Source of the DNA: Pseudonocardia alaniniphila
GTDB taxonomy: Bacteria > Actinomycetota > Actinomycetes > Mycobacteriales > Pseudonocardiaceae
Assembly (NCBI RefSeq): GCF_022524485.1
Contig: NZ_JAKXMK010000022.1
Location: 62,001-126,000 of the forward strand
DNA length: 64,000 nucleotides
Direction: 5' to 3'
The notes under the pieces were generated by a model. That model did not search any database and was not told the DNA's origin. It worked only from the letters and a program-made list of their open reading frames with translations. This document shows positions 1-7,373 of the stretch, piece after piece (the stretch's first letter is position 1; each line of letters opens with the position of its first letter). Made by a program: the position numbers and the translations under genes.

Positions 1-1
1 G

Positions 2-85
2 GCCGCGCTGACGGTCGCGGCGTGGCGGCTGTTCAGCGCGGCCCGGCTCGACGAGCGGCACCAAGGTCCGCTCGTGGTGACCTGA
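2..85 (+). CDS. C-terminal end of a membrane-type protein (partial)
   Basis: Open frame from the window edge to TGA at 83-85, giving 27 codons. The visible tail begins AALTVAAWRLFSAAR, a short hydrophobic stretch followed by Arg and charged residues. This resembles the last helix and cytoplasmic tail of an ABC-2 or other multi-pass permease, but the family cannot be named from so little. It converges on the SDR gene, with only 7 bp between the two stop codons. Confidence 0.5.
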   Translation, partial: AALTVAAWRLFSAARLDERHQGPLVVT

Positions 86-92
86 GGGGCCG

Positions 93-950
93 TCAGACGC
101 CGTCGCGCCAGCTGTGCTTCGGCTCGAACCCGAGCACCCTGCGGGCCTTGTCGATGGACAGCATCGTCTCGTGGTCGCCCAGCTCCCGGGTGACGGAGAC
201 GCCGGGGTAGACCTCGGCGGCGAGGTCGGCGCTGCGGCGCGACATCACCGTGTCGGCGTTGGCGATCACGAAGACGTCCACGCCGGTGGCCTGGTGCTCC
301 AGCGCCAGCCGCACCGCCTGCGCCCCGTCACGGCCGTCGATGTAGCCCCACAGGTTCCACCGCCGGAGCGCGGGGTCGGCGTCGAATCCGGGGAACCTGG
401 CGTAGTCGCCAGGGTCCATCACGTTGGAGAACCGCAGTCCGATCATCTTCAGGTCCGGCACCCACCGGGTGAAATGCCGGGCCATCTCCTCCTCGAGGCT
501 CTTGACCAACGAGTAGGTGCTCTCCGGCCGCACCGGGTACTCCTCGTCCACCGGGATGTAGGGCGGCGGCGTGTCGAACGGCAGTCCGAGCACGGTCTCG
601 CTGGACGCCCAGACGATGTTGCGGATTCCCGCCGTGCGCGCGGCGGCGAACACGTTGTAGGTGGCGGTGATGTTGTTGGCGAAGGTGGTGGCGTTGGTGG
701 CGAGGCCCGGCGCCGGGATCGCCGCGAGGTGCACCACCGCGTCCACCCCGTCGTGCCGGCTGTCGACGCCGGTCAACGCCTCCAGAACCTGTCCGTGGTC
801 GGTGAGGTCCACCCGCACCGCGGCCGCTGCGGGCGAACCGGGATCGGGCACGCGGTCGAGGGCGACCACGCGATAGCCGTGGTCCTGCAGGTCACGCACC
901 ACGTGCCGGCCCAGCTTGCCGCTGCTTCCGGTGACGGCGACGGTCGTCAT
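93..950 (-). CDS. NAD-dependent epimerase/dehydratase (extended SDR)
   Basis: 285 aa. The N-terminus carries a Rossmann nucleotide-binding motif TGSSGKLG, and the middle has an active-site YSLVK (YxxxK) preceded by a Ser-rich WASSETV segment, as expected of extended SDRs. Uronate dehydrogenase-like and sugar-epimerase families look similar; the substrate cannot be read from the sequence. The start is ATG at 950, preceded by GGAGGAAG about 6 nt upstream; the longer frame to 1022 has no ribosome site. It is transcribed away from the ACT-domain gene and appears monocistronic. Confidence 0.75.
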   Translation of the reverse strand: MTTVAVTGSSGKLGRHVVRDLQDHGYRVVALDRVPDPGSPAAAAVRVDLTDHGQVLEALTGVDSRHDGVDAVVHLAAIPAPGLATNATTFANNITATYNVFAAARTAGIRNIVWASSETVLGLPFDTPPPYIPVDEEYPVRPESTYSLVKSLEEEMARHFTRWVPDLKMIGLRFSNVMDPGDYARFPGFDADPALRRWNLWGYIDGRDGAQAVRLALEHQATGVDVFVIANADTVMSRRSADLAAEVYPGVSVTRELGDHETMLSIDKARRVLGFEPKHSWRDGV

Positions 951-1060
951 GAGGCTTCCTCCGAGGTCGGGGGGCGAACGCCGGGAGGAGGAGCGATGAA
1001 CAGTCCCGGCGGCTACTCGCAACTGTTACCACCTCTTCGAGGCCCATCGCGCAGGGCGCG

Positions 1061-1089
1061 TGGAGATCACCGGAACACCGCGCTAGAGT
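1061..1089 (+). promoter_or_regulatory. Promoter for the leader-peptide/ACT transcript
   Basis: TGGAGA at 1061-1066 and TAGAGT at 1084-1089 are separated by 17 bp, a good match to a housekeeping actinobacterial promoter. The leader ATG at 1096 begins 7 nt after the -10 box, so the transcript is probably leaderless. Confidence 0.6.
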
Positions 1090-1095
1090 CGTCCC

Positions 1096-1146
1096 ATGCG
1101 TACCGCCGTCATCCTCGACACGGCCGTACGTTTGCGCGTCGGCTGA
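1096..1146 (+). CDS. Branched-chain amino acid leader peptide
   Basis: A 16-codon ORF encoding MRTAVILDTAVRLRVG; six of 16 residues are Val, Ile or Leu, with consecutive Val-Ile-Leu codons at 1108-1116. Placement directly after a promoter and before two alternative hairpins is the layout of ilv-type transcription or translation attenuators. The likely role is to sense charged Ile/Leu/Val tRNAs and control the ACT-domain gene downstream. It lacks an SD site but sits where a leaderless start would be. The peptide and hairpins are seen; the sensing role is inferred. Confidence 0.65.
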   Translation: MRTAVILDTAVRLRVG

Positions 1147-1198
1147 GCCAGGCCGCCGGCGCGCCGTCTCTCTCCTTTTCCTTTCCGAGGCCTGGCTC
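1134..1198 (+). promoter_or_regulatory. Attenuator: two competing RNA stems
   Basis: Stem B is a perfect 10-bp hairpin, GAGCCAGGCC at 1145-1154 with GGCCTGGCTC at 1189-1198. Stem A pairs 1134-1143 with 1154-1163 (10 bp with one G-U), placing the 5' strand of stem B in its loop, so the two cannot readily coexist. A ribosome stalled on the Val-Ile-Leu codons would leave stem A free to form; one reaching the stop codon would cover it. No U-run follows stem B, so control may be Rho-dependent or translational. Confidence 0.5.
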
Positions 1199-1237
1199 GG
1201 GTCCCCGTACCCCAAACGGAACCCCTGGAGCTACACA

Positions 1238-1513
1238 ATGACCGTTATCGGCCATTCCCCCCGCACGGCCTGGGCACCGCGCCTGCAGCGCCGTCTCGAG
1301 ATCGTCACCACCGGCGGCATGGACGGCGTTCTGCGCATCGGCGCGGCGCTTCGCGCGTGCGGCTTCCCCGTCCGTGACTTCACGGTCGAGGTCCGCGACG
1401 GCGTCCCCTACAGCTCGGTCACCTGCACCGTCTCGGTCACCAGCGACGAGTCGGCCACCTTCGAGAAGCAGATGGGAGACGTCCCAGCGGTCGTGTCGGT
1501 GGCGCCCTGCTGA
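1238..1513 (+). CDS. Orphan ACT-domain protein (IlvN/IlvM-like)
   Basis: 91 aa, nearly all one ACT domain: beta strand LEIVTT, helix GVLRIGAALRACGF, strands RDFTVEV and SSVTCTVSV, helix ESATFEKQM, final strand AVVSVAP. This is the size and fold of IlvM/IlvN regulatory subunits of acetohydroxyacid synthase, but no ilvB or ilvC is adjacent. ATG at 1238 has GGAG 7 nt upstream. The upstream leader peptide and attenuator tie it to branched-chain amino acid supply. It may be a regulatory subunit acting in trans or a stand-alone amino acid sensor. The ACT call is good; the partner is unknown. Confidence 0.65.
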   Translation: MTVIGHSPRTAWAPRLQRRLEIVTTGGMDGVLRIGAALRACGFPVRDFTVEVRDGVPYSSVTCTVSVTSDESATFEKQMGDVPAVVSVAPC

Positions 1514-1526
1514 CCCACCCGCCGCG

Positions 1527-3323
1527 CTAGAACCACTCGGGCCGCGCGTCGAGGGTGGTGCGGTCCAGGCCGGCAAGCAGCGCGAACTGCGGGCCGGTCC
1601 GCGGCAGCTCGTAACGGAAGAAGTACCGCGCTGCCGCCCGCTTGCCCTCGGCGAAGTCGTCCTCACGTGAACCGGTGGCCAGTAGCTGCTCCAGCCACAT
1701 CCAGGCCACCACCACGTGACCGACGGCCTCGATGTAGATCGAGGAGTTGGCGAGGGTCACGGCCGGGTCACCGGCCTTCCACAGCGTGGTGGTGACCTCC
1801 CCGATCCTGGCCGCAGCGGTGGCGAGGGCGTCGGAGTGGGAGGCCGGCTCGCCCCCGGCTGCCTCGGCCTTGCCTGCCGTCTCGGTGATCGTCTCCAGCA
1901 GGAGGGTGAGTCCGGCGCCGCCGTTCATCACGACCTTGCGGCCCAGCAGGTCCAGACCCTGGATGCCGTGCGTGCCCTCGTGGATCGCGTTGAGCCGGTT
2001 GTCGCGGTAGAGCTGCTCGACGGCGTACTCCCGTGTGTAGCCGTACCCGCCGTGCACCTGGATCGCCAGGTCGTTGCCGTGCAGGCACCACTGCGACGGC
2101 CAGCTCTTCGCGATCGGCGTGAGCACGTCGAGCAGCAGGTGCGCCCTGGACTGCTCCTCCGGCGTCGCCGCCGTGCGCTCCTCGTCGAGGAGACGGGCGC
2201 AGTAGAGGACCAACGCCAGCGCACCCTCGGCGTACGACTTCTGGGCGAGCAGCATCCGGGCGACGTCCGGGTGCTCGATGATCGGGATCTGAGGTGCGGC
2301 GGGGTCCTTCGCACCGAGCGGCCTGCCCTGCGTGCGGGTGCGCGCGTAGTCCAGGGCGTGCAGGTAGCCGCTGTACCCGAGGGCGGTCGCTCCCCCGCCG
2401 ACGCCGACGCGCGCCTCGTTCATCATGTGGAACATGTAGGTGAGGCCGTGGTGCGGCTCGCCCACCAGGTACCCCACCGCCCCGGGCTCCCCGCCGGGCG
2501 TGTGCCGGCCCTCGCCGAAGTTCAACAGGGTGTTCACGGTGCCGCGGTAGCCCATCTTGTGGTTGACCCCGGCCAGCGCGACGTCGTTGCGCTCACCGCG
2601 CGAGCCGTCCGTACCGACCAGGAACCGGGGGACGACGAACAGCGAGATGCCCTTCACCCCGTGCGGGCCGCCGGCGATCTTGGCCAGCACCAGGTGGACG
2701 ATGTTCTCGCCCATCTCGTGGTCACCCGCGGAGATCCACATCTTGTTGCCGGACAGCCGGTAGGTGCCGTCGTCGCGAGGCTCGGCGCGCGTGGTGATGT
2801 CCGCGAGCGACGACCCCGCCTGCGGCTCGGAGAGGCACATCGTCGCGAACCAGCGGCCCTCGACCATCGGTGGGACGAACGTCCGCACCTGCTCCGGGCT
2901 CCCGTGTGCGATCAGCAGGTTCGCTCCGGCAACGGTGAGGAACGGGTAGGCCGTCGTGCCGATGTTCGCGGCCAGGAACCACAGCAAGCTGGCCTGCGCG
3001 ACGGTCTGTGGCAGCTGCATGCCACCGACCGACTCGTCCATCCCGGCCCCGACGAAGCCGGCCTCGCCGTACACCCGCAGCGCCTCGCCCACCTCCGGGA
3101 TCATGTGGACGCGCTCGCCGTCGAACCGGGGCTCGTCGAGGTCGGCCGCCCGGTTGTGCGGGGCGAAGTGCTTCGCCGCGACCTGCTCGGAGAGGTCCAG
3201 CACGGCGTCGAACGTCGTGCGGGAGTGCTCGGCGAAGCGCGGACGGGCGGTCAGCGACTCGACGTCGAGCCAGTCGTAGAGCAGGAAGTCCAGGTCCCGA
3301 CGCGACAGCAGCAATGAGCGCAC
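1527..3323 (-). CDS. Acyl-CoA dehydrogenase (long FadE-type)
   Basis: 598 aa, the length of the large acyl-CoA dehydrogenases with a C-terminal extra domain (FadE5/DmdC-like). An N-terminal short domain precedes the all-helical acyl-CoA dehydrogenase N domain, then the FAD/substrate beta domain (CLSEPQAGSSLADI, KMWISAGDH), then the C-terminal helical domain with a QVHGGYGYTREY stretch and a likely catalytic acidic residue nearby. It would oxidise an acyl-CoA to the 2-enoyl-CoA, passing electrons to ETF. Start is GTG at 3323. The adjacent FprA-like reductase is on the same strand, 18 bp upstream of this start. Chain-length preference is not readable. Confidence 0.85.
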   Translation of the reverse strand: MRSLLLSRRDLDFLLYDWLDVESLTARPRFAEHSRTTFDAVLDLSEQVAAKHFAPHNRAADLDEPRFDGERVHMIPEVGEALRVYGEAGFVGAGMDESVGGMQLPQTVAQASLLWFLAANIGTTAYPFLTVAGANLLIAHGSPEQVRTFVPPMVEGRWFATMCLSEPQAGSSLADITTRAEPRDDGTYRLSGNKMWISAGDHEMGENIVHLVLAKIAGGPHGVKGISLFVVPRFLVGTDGSRGERNDVALAGVNHKMGYRGTVNTLLNFGEGRHTPGGEPGAVGYLVGEPHHGLTYMFHMMNEARVGVGGGATALGYSGYLHALDYARTRTQGRPLGAKDPAAPQIPIIEHPDVARMLLAQKSYAEGALALVLYCARLLDEERTAATPEEQSRAHLLLDVLTPIAKSWPSQWCLHGNDLAIQVHGGYGYTREYAVEQLYRDNRLNAIHEGTHGIQGLDLLGRKVVMNGGAGLTLLLETITETAGKAEAAGGEPASHSDALATAAARIGEVTTTLWKAGDPAVTLANSSIYIEAVGHVVVAWMWLEQLLATGSREDDFAEGKRAAARYFFRYELPRTGPQFALLAGLDRTTLDARPEWF

Positions 3324-3341
3324 ACCCGAGGCTAACTCCGA

Positions 3342-4697
3342 TCAGGAAGTGCGCGCCCCGTGCGCCGCCTCCAACATGTCTGCGAGATCGGCGACCTTGA
3401 CGCGCTCCGCGCCGCGCAGACCACCGCGGCGGACCTCCTCCGCATCCAGGCGCAACCAGCCCGTCCAGTCGACCGGGCGCATCCCGTAGGACGCCAGCGC
3501 CGCCCGGAACGCCTCCGGCTCGGGGTGCGCGGGAGTGGGGAGCCCGGGCAGGTCGGCCAGGAGCGCCTCGACCGTCTCGGACGCGTCGGCCTTGTTCGTG
3601 CCGATCACACCCGTCGGCCCGCGCTTGATCCACCCCGTGACGTACGCGCCGGGCACGGGCACGCCGTCGCGCATCACGCGGCCACCGTCGTTCGGCACAG
3701 TGCCGGTGCGGGCATCGAACGGGAGCCCTTCGATCGGCTCCCCGTCGTAGCCGATGGCGCGCACGACGAGCCCGGCGTCGAAGGTCTCCTCCTCGCCGGT
3801 GGCGACCACCCGGCCGTCGGCGTCGATCTTGTTGCGCTCCACCACGACGGCGCTCACCCGGCCGTCCGCACCGACCAGGCGCACCGGGCTGCGCAGGAAC
3901 CGCAGATGGATCCGCCGCGGCTTGCCGGTGGTCTCGCGAGCGGCCCACTCCCGGAGCATGTCCAGGTTCTGCCGCTGGCGCCTGTCCTCGGGCTCCTCCA
4001 CGCCTTCGGCGAGCAGACCGTCGTCGTGGACGACCACGTCGGCGTTGTGGAGCTCGCCGATCTGGCGCAGCTCGGCGGGCGTGAAGCGGACGTGCTGCGG
4101 ACCCCGCCGGATCAGGACGTGGACGTCACGCACGGCGCTGCCACGCAGTGCGTGGAGCACCGGCTCGGGAACGTCGGTCTCGGCCATCTCGTCGGCCGTC
4201 TTGGCCAGCACGCGCGCCACGTCGAGGGCCACGTTCCCCGCGCCGACGACGGCGACGCCGGGACGGTCGAGCACCGGCTGCAGCTCCACCCGGTCGGGGT
4301 GGCCGCAGTACCAGCTCACGAACGCGCCCGAGCCGAGCGAGCCCGCAAGGTCCTCGCCCGGCACTCCGAGGTGCCGATCCACCGAGCTGCCCGTGGCGTG
4401 GACGACGGCGTGGAAATGCCGGCGCACCACGTCCAACGGAATACCGCCCTCGCCGACCCGCACCCCGCCCAGGAACTCGACGTGGGCCGGGTCGAAGGGC
4501 TTCTGCAGTACCCGGATGACCGACTTCATCTTCACGTGGTCGGGCGCGACGCCGTAACGCACCAGCCCGTACGGCGCCGGTAGTCGATCCAGCACCTCGA
4601 CGCTCACCGGCTCGCCGGACGCGAGGAGAGCGGCCGCGGCGTACAGACCGGACGGGCCGGCTCCGATCACCGCGACCCGCGCCTGTCCCTGCTGCAT
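3342..4697 (-). CDS. fprA: FAD/NADP-dependent ferredoxin reductase (FprA-like)
   Basis: 451 aa, matching mycobacterial FprA and adrenodoxin reductases. FAD-binding GAGPSGLYAA lies at the N-terminus, and an NADP-binding GAGNVALDVAR in the middle is followed by LIRRGPQHVRF. GWIKRGPTGVIGTNKADA near the C-terminus is the conserved FAD-contact block of this family. It transfers electrons from NADPH to ferredoxin, for example to support P450s such as the two in this window (inference). The internal ATG at 4697 is chosen because GGAG stands 8 nt upstream; an upstream in-frame ATG at 4712 has no clear site. Confidence 0.85.
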   Translation of the reverse strand: MQQGQARVAVIGAGPSGLYAAAALLASGEPVSVEVLDRLPAPYGLVRYGVAPDHVKMKSVIRVLQKPFDPAHVEFLGGVRVGEGGIPLDVVRRHFHAVVHATGSSVDRHLGVPGEDLAGSLGSGAFVSWYCGHPDRVELQPVLDRPGVAVVGAGNVALDVARVLAKTADEMAETDVPEPVLHALRGSAVRDVHVLIRRGPQHVRFTPAELRQIGELHNADVVVHDDGLLAEGVEEPEDRRQRQNLDMLREWAARETTGKPRRIHLRFLRSPVRLVGADGRVSAVVVERNKIDADGRVVATGEEETFDAGLVVRAIGYDGEPIEGLPFDARTGTVPNDGGRVMRDGVPVPGAYVTGWIKRGPTGVIGTNKADASETVEALLADLPGLPTPAHPEPEAFRAALASYGMRPVDWTGWLRLDAEEVRRGGLRGAERVKVADLADMLEAAHGARTS

Positions 4698-4974
4698 GAG
4701 CTCATCTCCCATGATGGTCCTAGGTCGATCCTGCCACTCCAGGGCGATCCGGACTTGGTTCAGCGCGCCGCATCACCGACCTCGTACCGAGTCGGGCGCG
4801 CGTCCACTCGACGGTCCCACCGCCCTGGCGCCGGGCGCCTGGCCGGCGATCTCCCCGGTCGCCGGACGGGACTGCAGTGGCCCGGGAGACCCGACGCGAC
4901 ATTCGACTGTGACGTGCACGACAAACGCACCAACCGTCGTCCTTCATCCGTTCGGCGCAACAGGAGGGATACAT
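4698..4974. other. Divergent intergenic region
   Basis: About 280 bp between the fprA-like gene and the DICT gene. It holds a small dyad around 4775-4800 (CCGAC...GTCGG) and otherwise no recognisable gene, hairpin array or riboswitch. Promoters for both genes presumably lie here. Confidence 0.4.
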
Positions 4975-5010
4975 ATGCGGACTACCCTCCGGGCTCGTGG
5001 ACCGCAGTAG
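4975..5010 (+). CDS. 11-codon ORF with strong SD, overlapping the DICT gene start
   Basis: AGGAGGG stands about 6 nt before ATG 4975, the best ribosome site in the area, but this frame encodes only MRTTLRARGPQ before TAG. It overlaps the GTG start (4997) of the next gene by 14 nt in another frame. It may load ribosomes for translational coupling, or be an upstream regulatory ORF. Alternatively a 1-nt indel in the assembly could have split a single longer gene; this cannot be told from sequence alone. Confidence 0.35.
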   Translation: MRTTLRARGPQ

Positions 5011-6094
5011 GGCCGGCGAACTTCTCGGCAAGCCCATGCTCGTCGAGCTGTCTCACGCGATCGAGCAGTTCGCCCTCGCAGCCGCCCCCGGTGAGCCGCT
5101 GATCGTCATCGCGATGTTCCAGAAGCACTCCTACTTCCAGCGTGAGCTGCCCGTTTACCGGAACATCGCGTCGGCCGGTGCCGTCACGCTCGTCGGGATG
5201 GCCGAGGAGATTCCACCCCAGCTGCCCCGCGGGCTCCATCTCGCGCTGGCGCCGGCGACGGGGCCGCTGGCCCGCGAGTGGAGCGTCACCGTGCTCGGAC
5301 CCCACGGCGGCGCCACCCTCGTCGCCACCGACCTGGAACTGGTCGACCCCGTTGCCCGGACGATCGAGGAAGGCAGGTGCTTCCGCGGCCGGTGGTCCTT
5401 CCGCCGCGAGGACGCCCTCCGCGAGGTGCTGCGGCTGCGCTCGCAGCTGCGGCTGCCCGCCGGGGTGATCGCCGAGATGGACGACGTGCTCCAAGCCGTG
5501 CAACGCGTACCCGAACCCGACCACCAGGGCTGGTGGGGCGTCCCGGCCCGGTTCCTCGCCGACCGGATGCAGGCCGCCGTCCGGTCCCGCACCGAGGCGC
5601 AGGTGGCGCTCGAATCCGTCGCTGAGGACAGCGGCGAGCGTGACCCCCGCACCGGCCTGTACACCGAGAAGTTCCTCAAGCGCTGGACGGCCGGTCTCGG
5701 CGCGGGCACGCTGCCGATCGGCCTGGCCCTGCTGCGGGTGTTCGGCATCGCCGAGGTGCGGGCGGACTACGGCCTTCGCGCGGAGCTCGCCGCCCTGCAC
5801 GGGGTCAGCGGGTGCGTGCAGGACCTGCTGACGAACGTCGACCGGGTGGTGCGGATCGGCCGCGAGGACTTCCTCGTCGTACTCCCCTCCTGGTCCCCGG
5901 AGAGGGTCATGTGGTTCTGCGAGGAGGTCTGTGAGCGCGTTTCGCGGCTGGAGGACGCGTATCCGTTCATCGCCCTGCCGGGCGTGGCCGCCGCCACCGT
6001 CACCCGCAGCCGACCCCTACCGATCCCGCAGCTCATACACCAGGTCGAGCTCGGCGGCCGAGCCTCCGAGCCGGTGAGCCTGCTGGCCGACTGA
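4997..6094 (+). CDS. DICT sensory domain with degenerate GGDEF domain
   Basis: 365 aa. Residues about 1-125 fit the DICT domain found in diguanylate cyclase and two-component proteins (start GELLGKPMLVELSHAIEQ). Residues about 205-355 look like a GGDEF domain: DPRTGLYTEKFL equals the usual DxLTGLxNRRxF entry, and RIGREDFLVVLP occupies the GGDEF position with G288-R289-E290-D291-F292. The loss of the second Gly and altered acidic residues suggest no cyclase activity, so a c-di-GMP or nucleotide sensing or protein-binding role is more likely. GTG 4997 is chosen because residues from GELLGKP onward match the family; ATG 5036 is an alternative. Confidence 0.6.
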   Translation: MDRSRAGELLGKPMLVELSHAIEQFALAAAPGEPLIVIAMFQKHSYFQRELPVYRNIASAGAVTLVGMAEEIPPQLPRGLHLALAPATGPLAREWSVTVLGPHGGATLVATDLELVDPVARTIEEGRCFRGRWSFRREDALREVLRLRSQLRLPAGVIAEMDDVLQAVQRVPEPDHQGWWGVPARFLADRMQAAVRSRTEAQVALESVAEDSGERDPRTGLYTEKFLKRWTAGLGAGTLPIGLALLRVFGIAEVRADYGLRAELAALHGVSGCVQDLLTNVDRVVRIGREDFLVVLPSWSPERVMWFCEEVCERVSRLEDAYPFIALPGVAAATVTRSRPLPIPQLIHQVELGGRASEPVSLLAD

Positions 6095-6124
6095 CCCTGC
6101 CGGCGCGCGAGCCGTCAGCGTCTC

Positions 6125-6139
6125 GGGAGCGCAGCTCCC
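6125..6139. terminator. Short hairpin between convergent genes
   Basis: GGGAGC-GCA-GCTCCC, a perfect 6-bp stem with 3-nt loop, placed between the stop of the DICT gene and the stop of the AdpA-like gene. It is short and lacks a T-run on either strand, so it is only a weak terminator candidate. Confidence 0.35.
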
Positions 6140-7105
6140 TCAGTTCCCGGCGACCGCCGCACGCACCGTGAAGGTGCGCCGGTAGTCGACCGGCGCGACG
6201 CCGACGACCTTCCGGAAGTGGTGGCGCAACAGCGCCCCGCTCCCGAAACCGCTGCTCTCGGCCACCTCGTCGATACCGAGGTCGGTGTCCTCGAGAAGTC
6301 GCTGCGCCCGCTGAACGCGCTGGAGGGTGAGCCAGCGGTGGGGCGTGGTGCCGGTCTCGGCGACGAAGCGGCGCGCGAAGCTGCGGTCGGACATGCGGGC
6401 CCGGCGAGCCAGGTCGGTGACCGTGTGCTCGATCTCCAGGTGCTCGAGCACCCAGTCGAGCACGGGCGCGAGGCCGTCGGACGAGCACCGCGGCACCGGC
6501 TGCTCCACGAACTGCCGCTGCCCGCCGTCGCGTTGCGGTGGCACGACCATGCGGCGGGCGATCAGGTTGACGATCGCGCTGCCCAGCTCCCGGCGGACCA
6601 GGTGCAGGCAGGCATCGATACCCGCTGCCGTGCCGGCGCTGGTGATGATGTTGCCGTCGTCGACGAACAGCACGTCCGGGTCGATGAGGGCCTGCGGGTG
6701 GAGCTCGCGCAGCTCGTCGACGTTCATCCAGTGGGTGGTGCAGTGGCGGCCGTCGAGCAGCCCGGCCGCACCGAGCACGAACGCTCCCGAGCAGACGCTG
6801 AGCAGCGTGGCCCCGTCGGCGGCGGCGCCGCGCAGCGCGTCGAGGACGGGCTCGGGGAACGTCCGCAGGCGGGTGGCCGCGATCGCGACGAGGTCGGCGC
6901 CGCGCAGCCCGTCGAGCCCGTGGTGCGGGACGACGCCCATTCCCACGGTGCTCGACACCGGCTCCCCGGCCACCGGACCGCACACCCGCAGCTCGAAGGG
7001 CGGCACTCCCTCGGCCGTGCGGTCGATGCCGAAGACCTCGCAGATCGTGCCGAACTCGAACGGCGAGACCTCCGGGAGCACCAGCGCAGCGACGGTGGAC
7101 AACAT
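6140..7105 (-). CDS. AdpA/GlxA-type AraC-family transcriptional regulator
   Basis: 321 aa: an N-terminal DJ-1/PfpI-like domain (about 1-180, with the SVCSGAFVLGAAGLLDGR nucleophile-elbow region) and a C-terminal AraC double HTH (about 215-310, VTDLARRARMSDRSFARRF and IDEVAESSGFGSGALLRHHF). This is the architecture of AdpA, the pleiotropic developmental regulator of Streptomyces, and of GlxA-like relatives. TATGCT lies 6-7 nt before the ATG, consistent with a leaderless transcript. Four TGGCAG half-sites in its upstream region match the start of the AdpA consensus and suggest autoregulation (inference). Confidence 0.75.
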   Translation of the reverse strand: MLSTVAALVLPEVSPFEFGTICEVFGIDRTAEGVPPFELRVCGPVAGEPVSSTVGMGVVPHHGLDGLRGADLVAIAATRLRTFPEPVLDALRGAAADGATLLSVCSGAFVLGAAGLLDGRHCTTHWMNVDELRELHPQALIDPDVLFVDDGNIITSAGTAAGIDACLHLVRRELGSAIVNLIARRMVVPPQRDGGQRQFVEQPVPRCSSDGLAPVLDWVLEHLEIEHTVTDLARRARMSDRSFARRFVAETGTTPHRWLTLQRVQRAQRLLEDTDLGIDEVAESSGFGSGALLRHHFRKVVGVAPVDYRRTFTVRAAVAGN

Positions 7106-7118
7106 GCGGAGAGCATAG

Positions 7119-7191
7119 TGGCAGGATTTTTGCTGTGCTAGGCACCTCTGCCACTGTTGGCAGGAAGTAGATCAGCGGACAATTTCTGCCA
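7119..7191. promoter_or_regulatory. Cluster of four TGGCAG sites (putative AraC/AdpA operator)
   Basis: TGGCAG at 7119-7124, CTGCCA at 7148-7153, TGGCAG at 7158-7163 and CTGCCA at 7186-7191. The middle two form a perfect inverted repeat CTGCCA-CTGT-TGGCAG. The sites fill the region between the AdpA-like gene and the divergent small membrane-protein gene, the last touching its ATG. Confidence 0.55.
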
Positions 7192-7361
7192 TGGCTACCG
7201 CACTCATCGTTCTCCTCCTCGTCGCCATCGCCGTCACGATCTCGATCGTCCGTCCGTCCACCCGGCACGACGCCCCCGCGCCTGCCGACCGCGACCGTGA
7301 GCGGGAGCTCGCAGAGCTGCGCGGGATGAACGGCTACCGCTCGGACATCCGCATTCCCTGA
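7191..7361 (+). CDS. Small single-span membrane protein
   Basis: 56 aa. Residues 3-20 are a continuous hydrophobic segment (ALIVLLLVAIAVTISIV) followed by a short charged cytoplasmic tail ending GYRSDIRIP. It is divergent from the AdpA-like regulator and shares the TGGCAG-rich region, so it may be its regulatory target. No SD is visible. Function is unknown; many actinobacteria encode similar tiny anchored proteins. Confidence 0.5.
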   Translation: MATALIVLLLVAIAVTISIVRPSTRHDAPAPADRDRERELAELRGMNGYRSDIRIP

Positions 7362-7373
7362 CCCGCCCGACCC

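Noticed and set aside
1716..3317. Long open frame opposite the acyl-CoA dehydrogenase
   Set aside because: Arg/Val/Gly-rich antisense frame typical of high-GC DNA; the minus-strand protein has clear family motifs.
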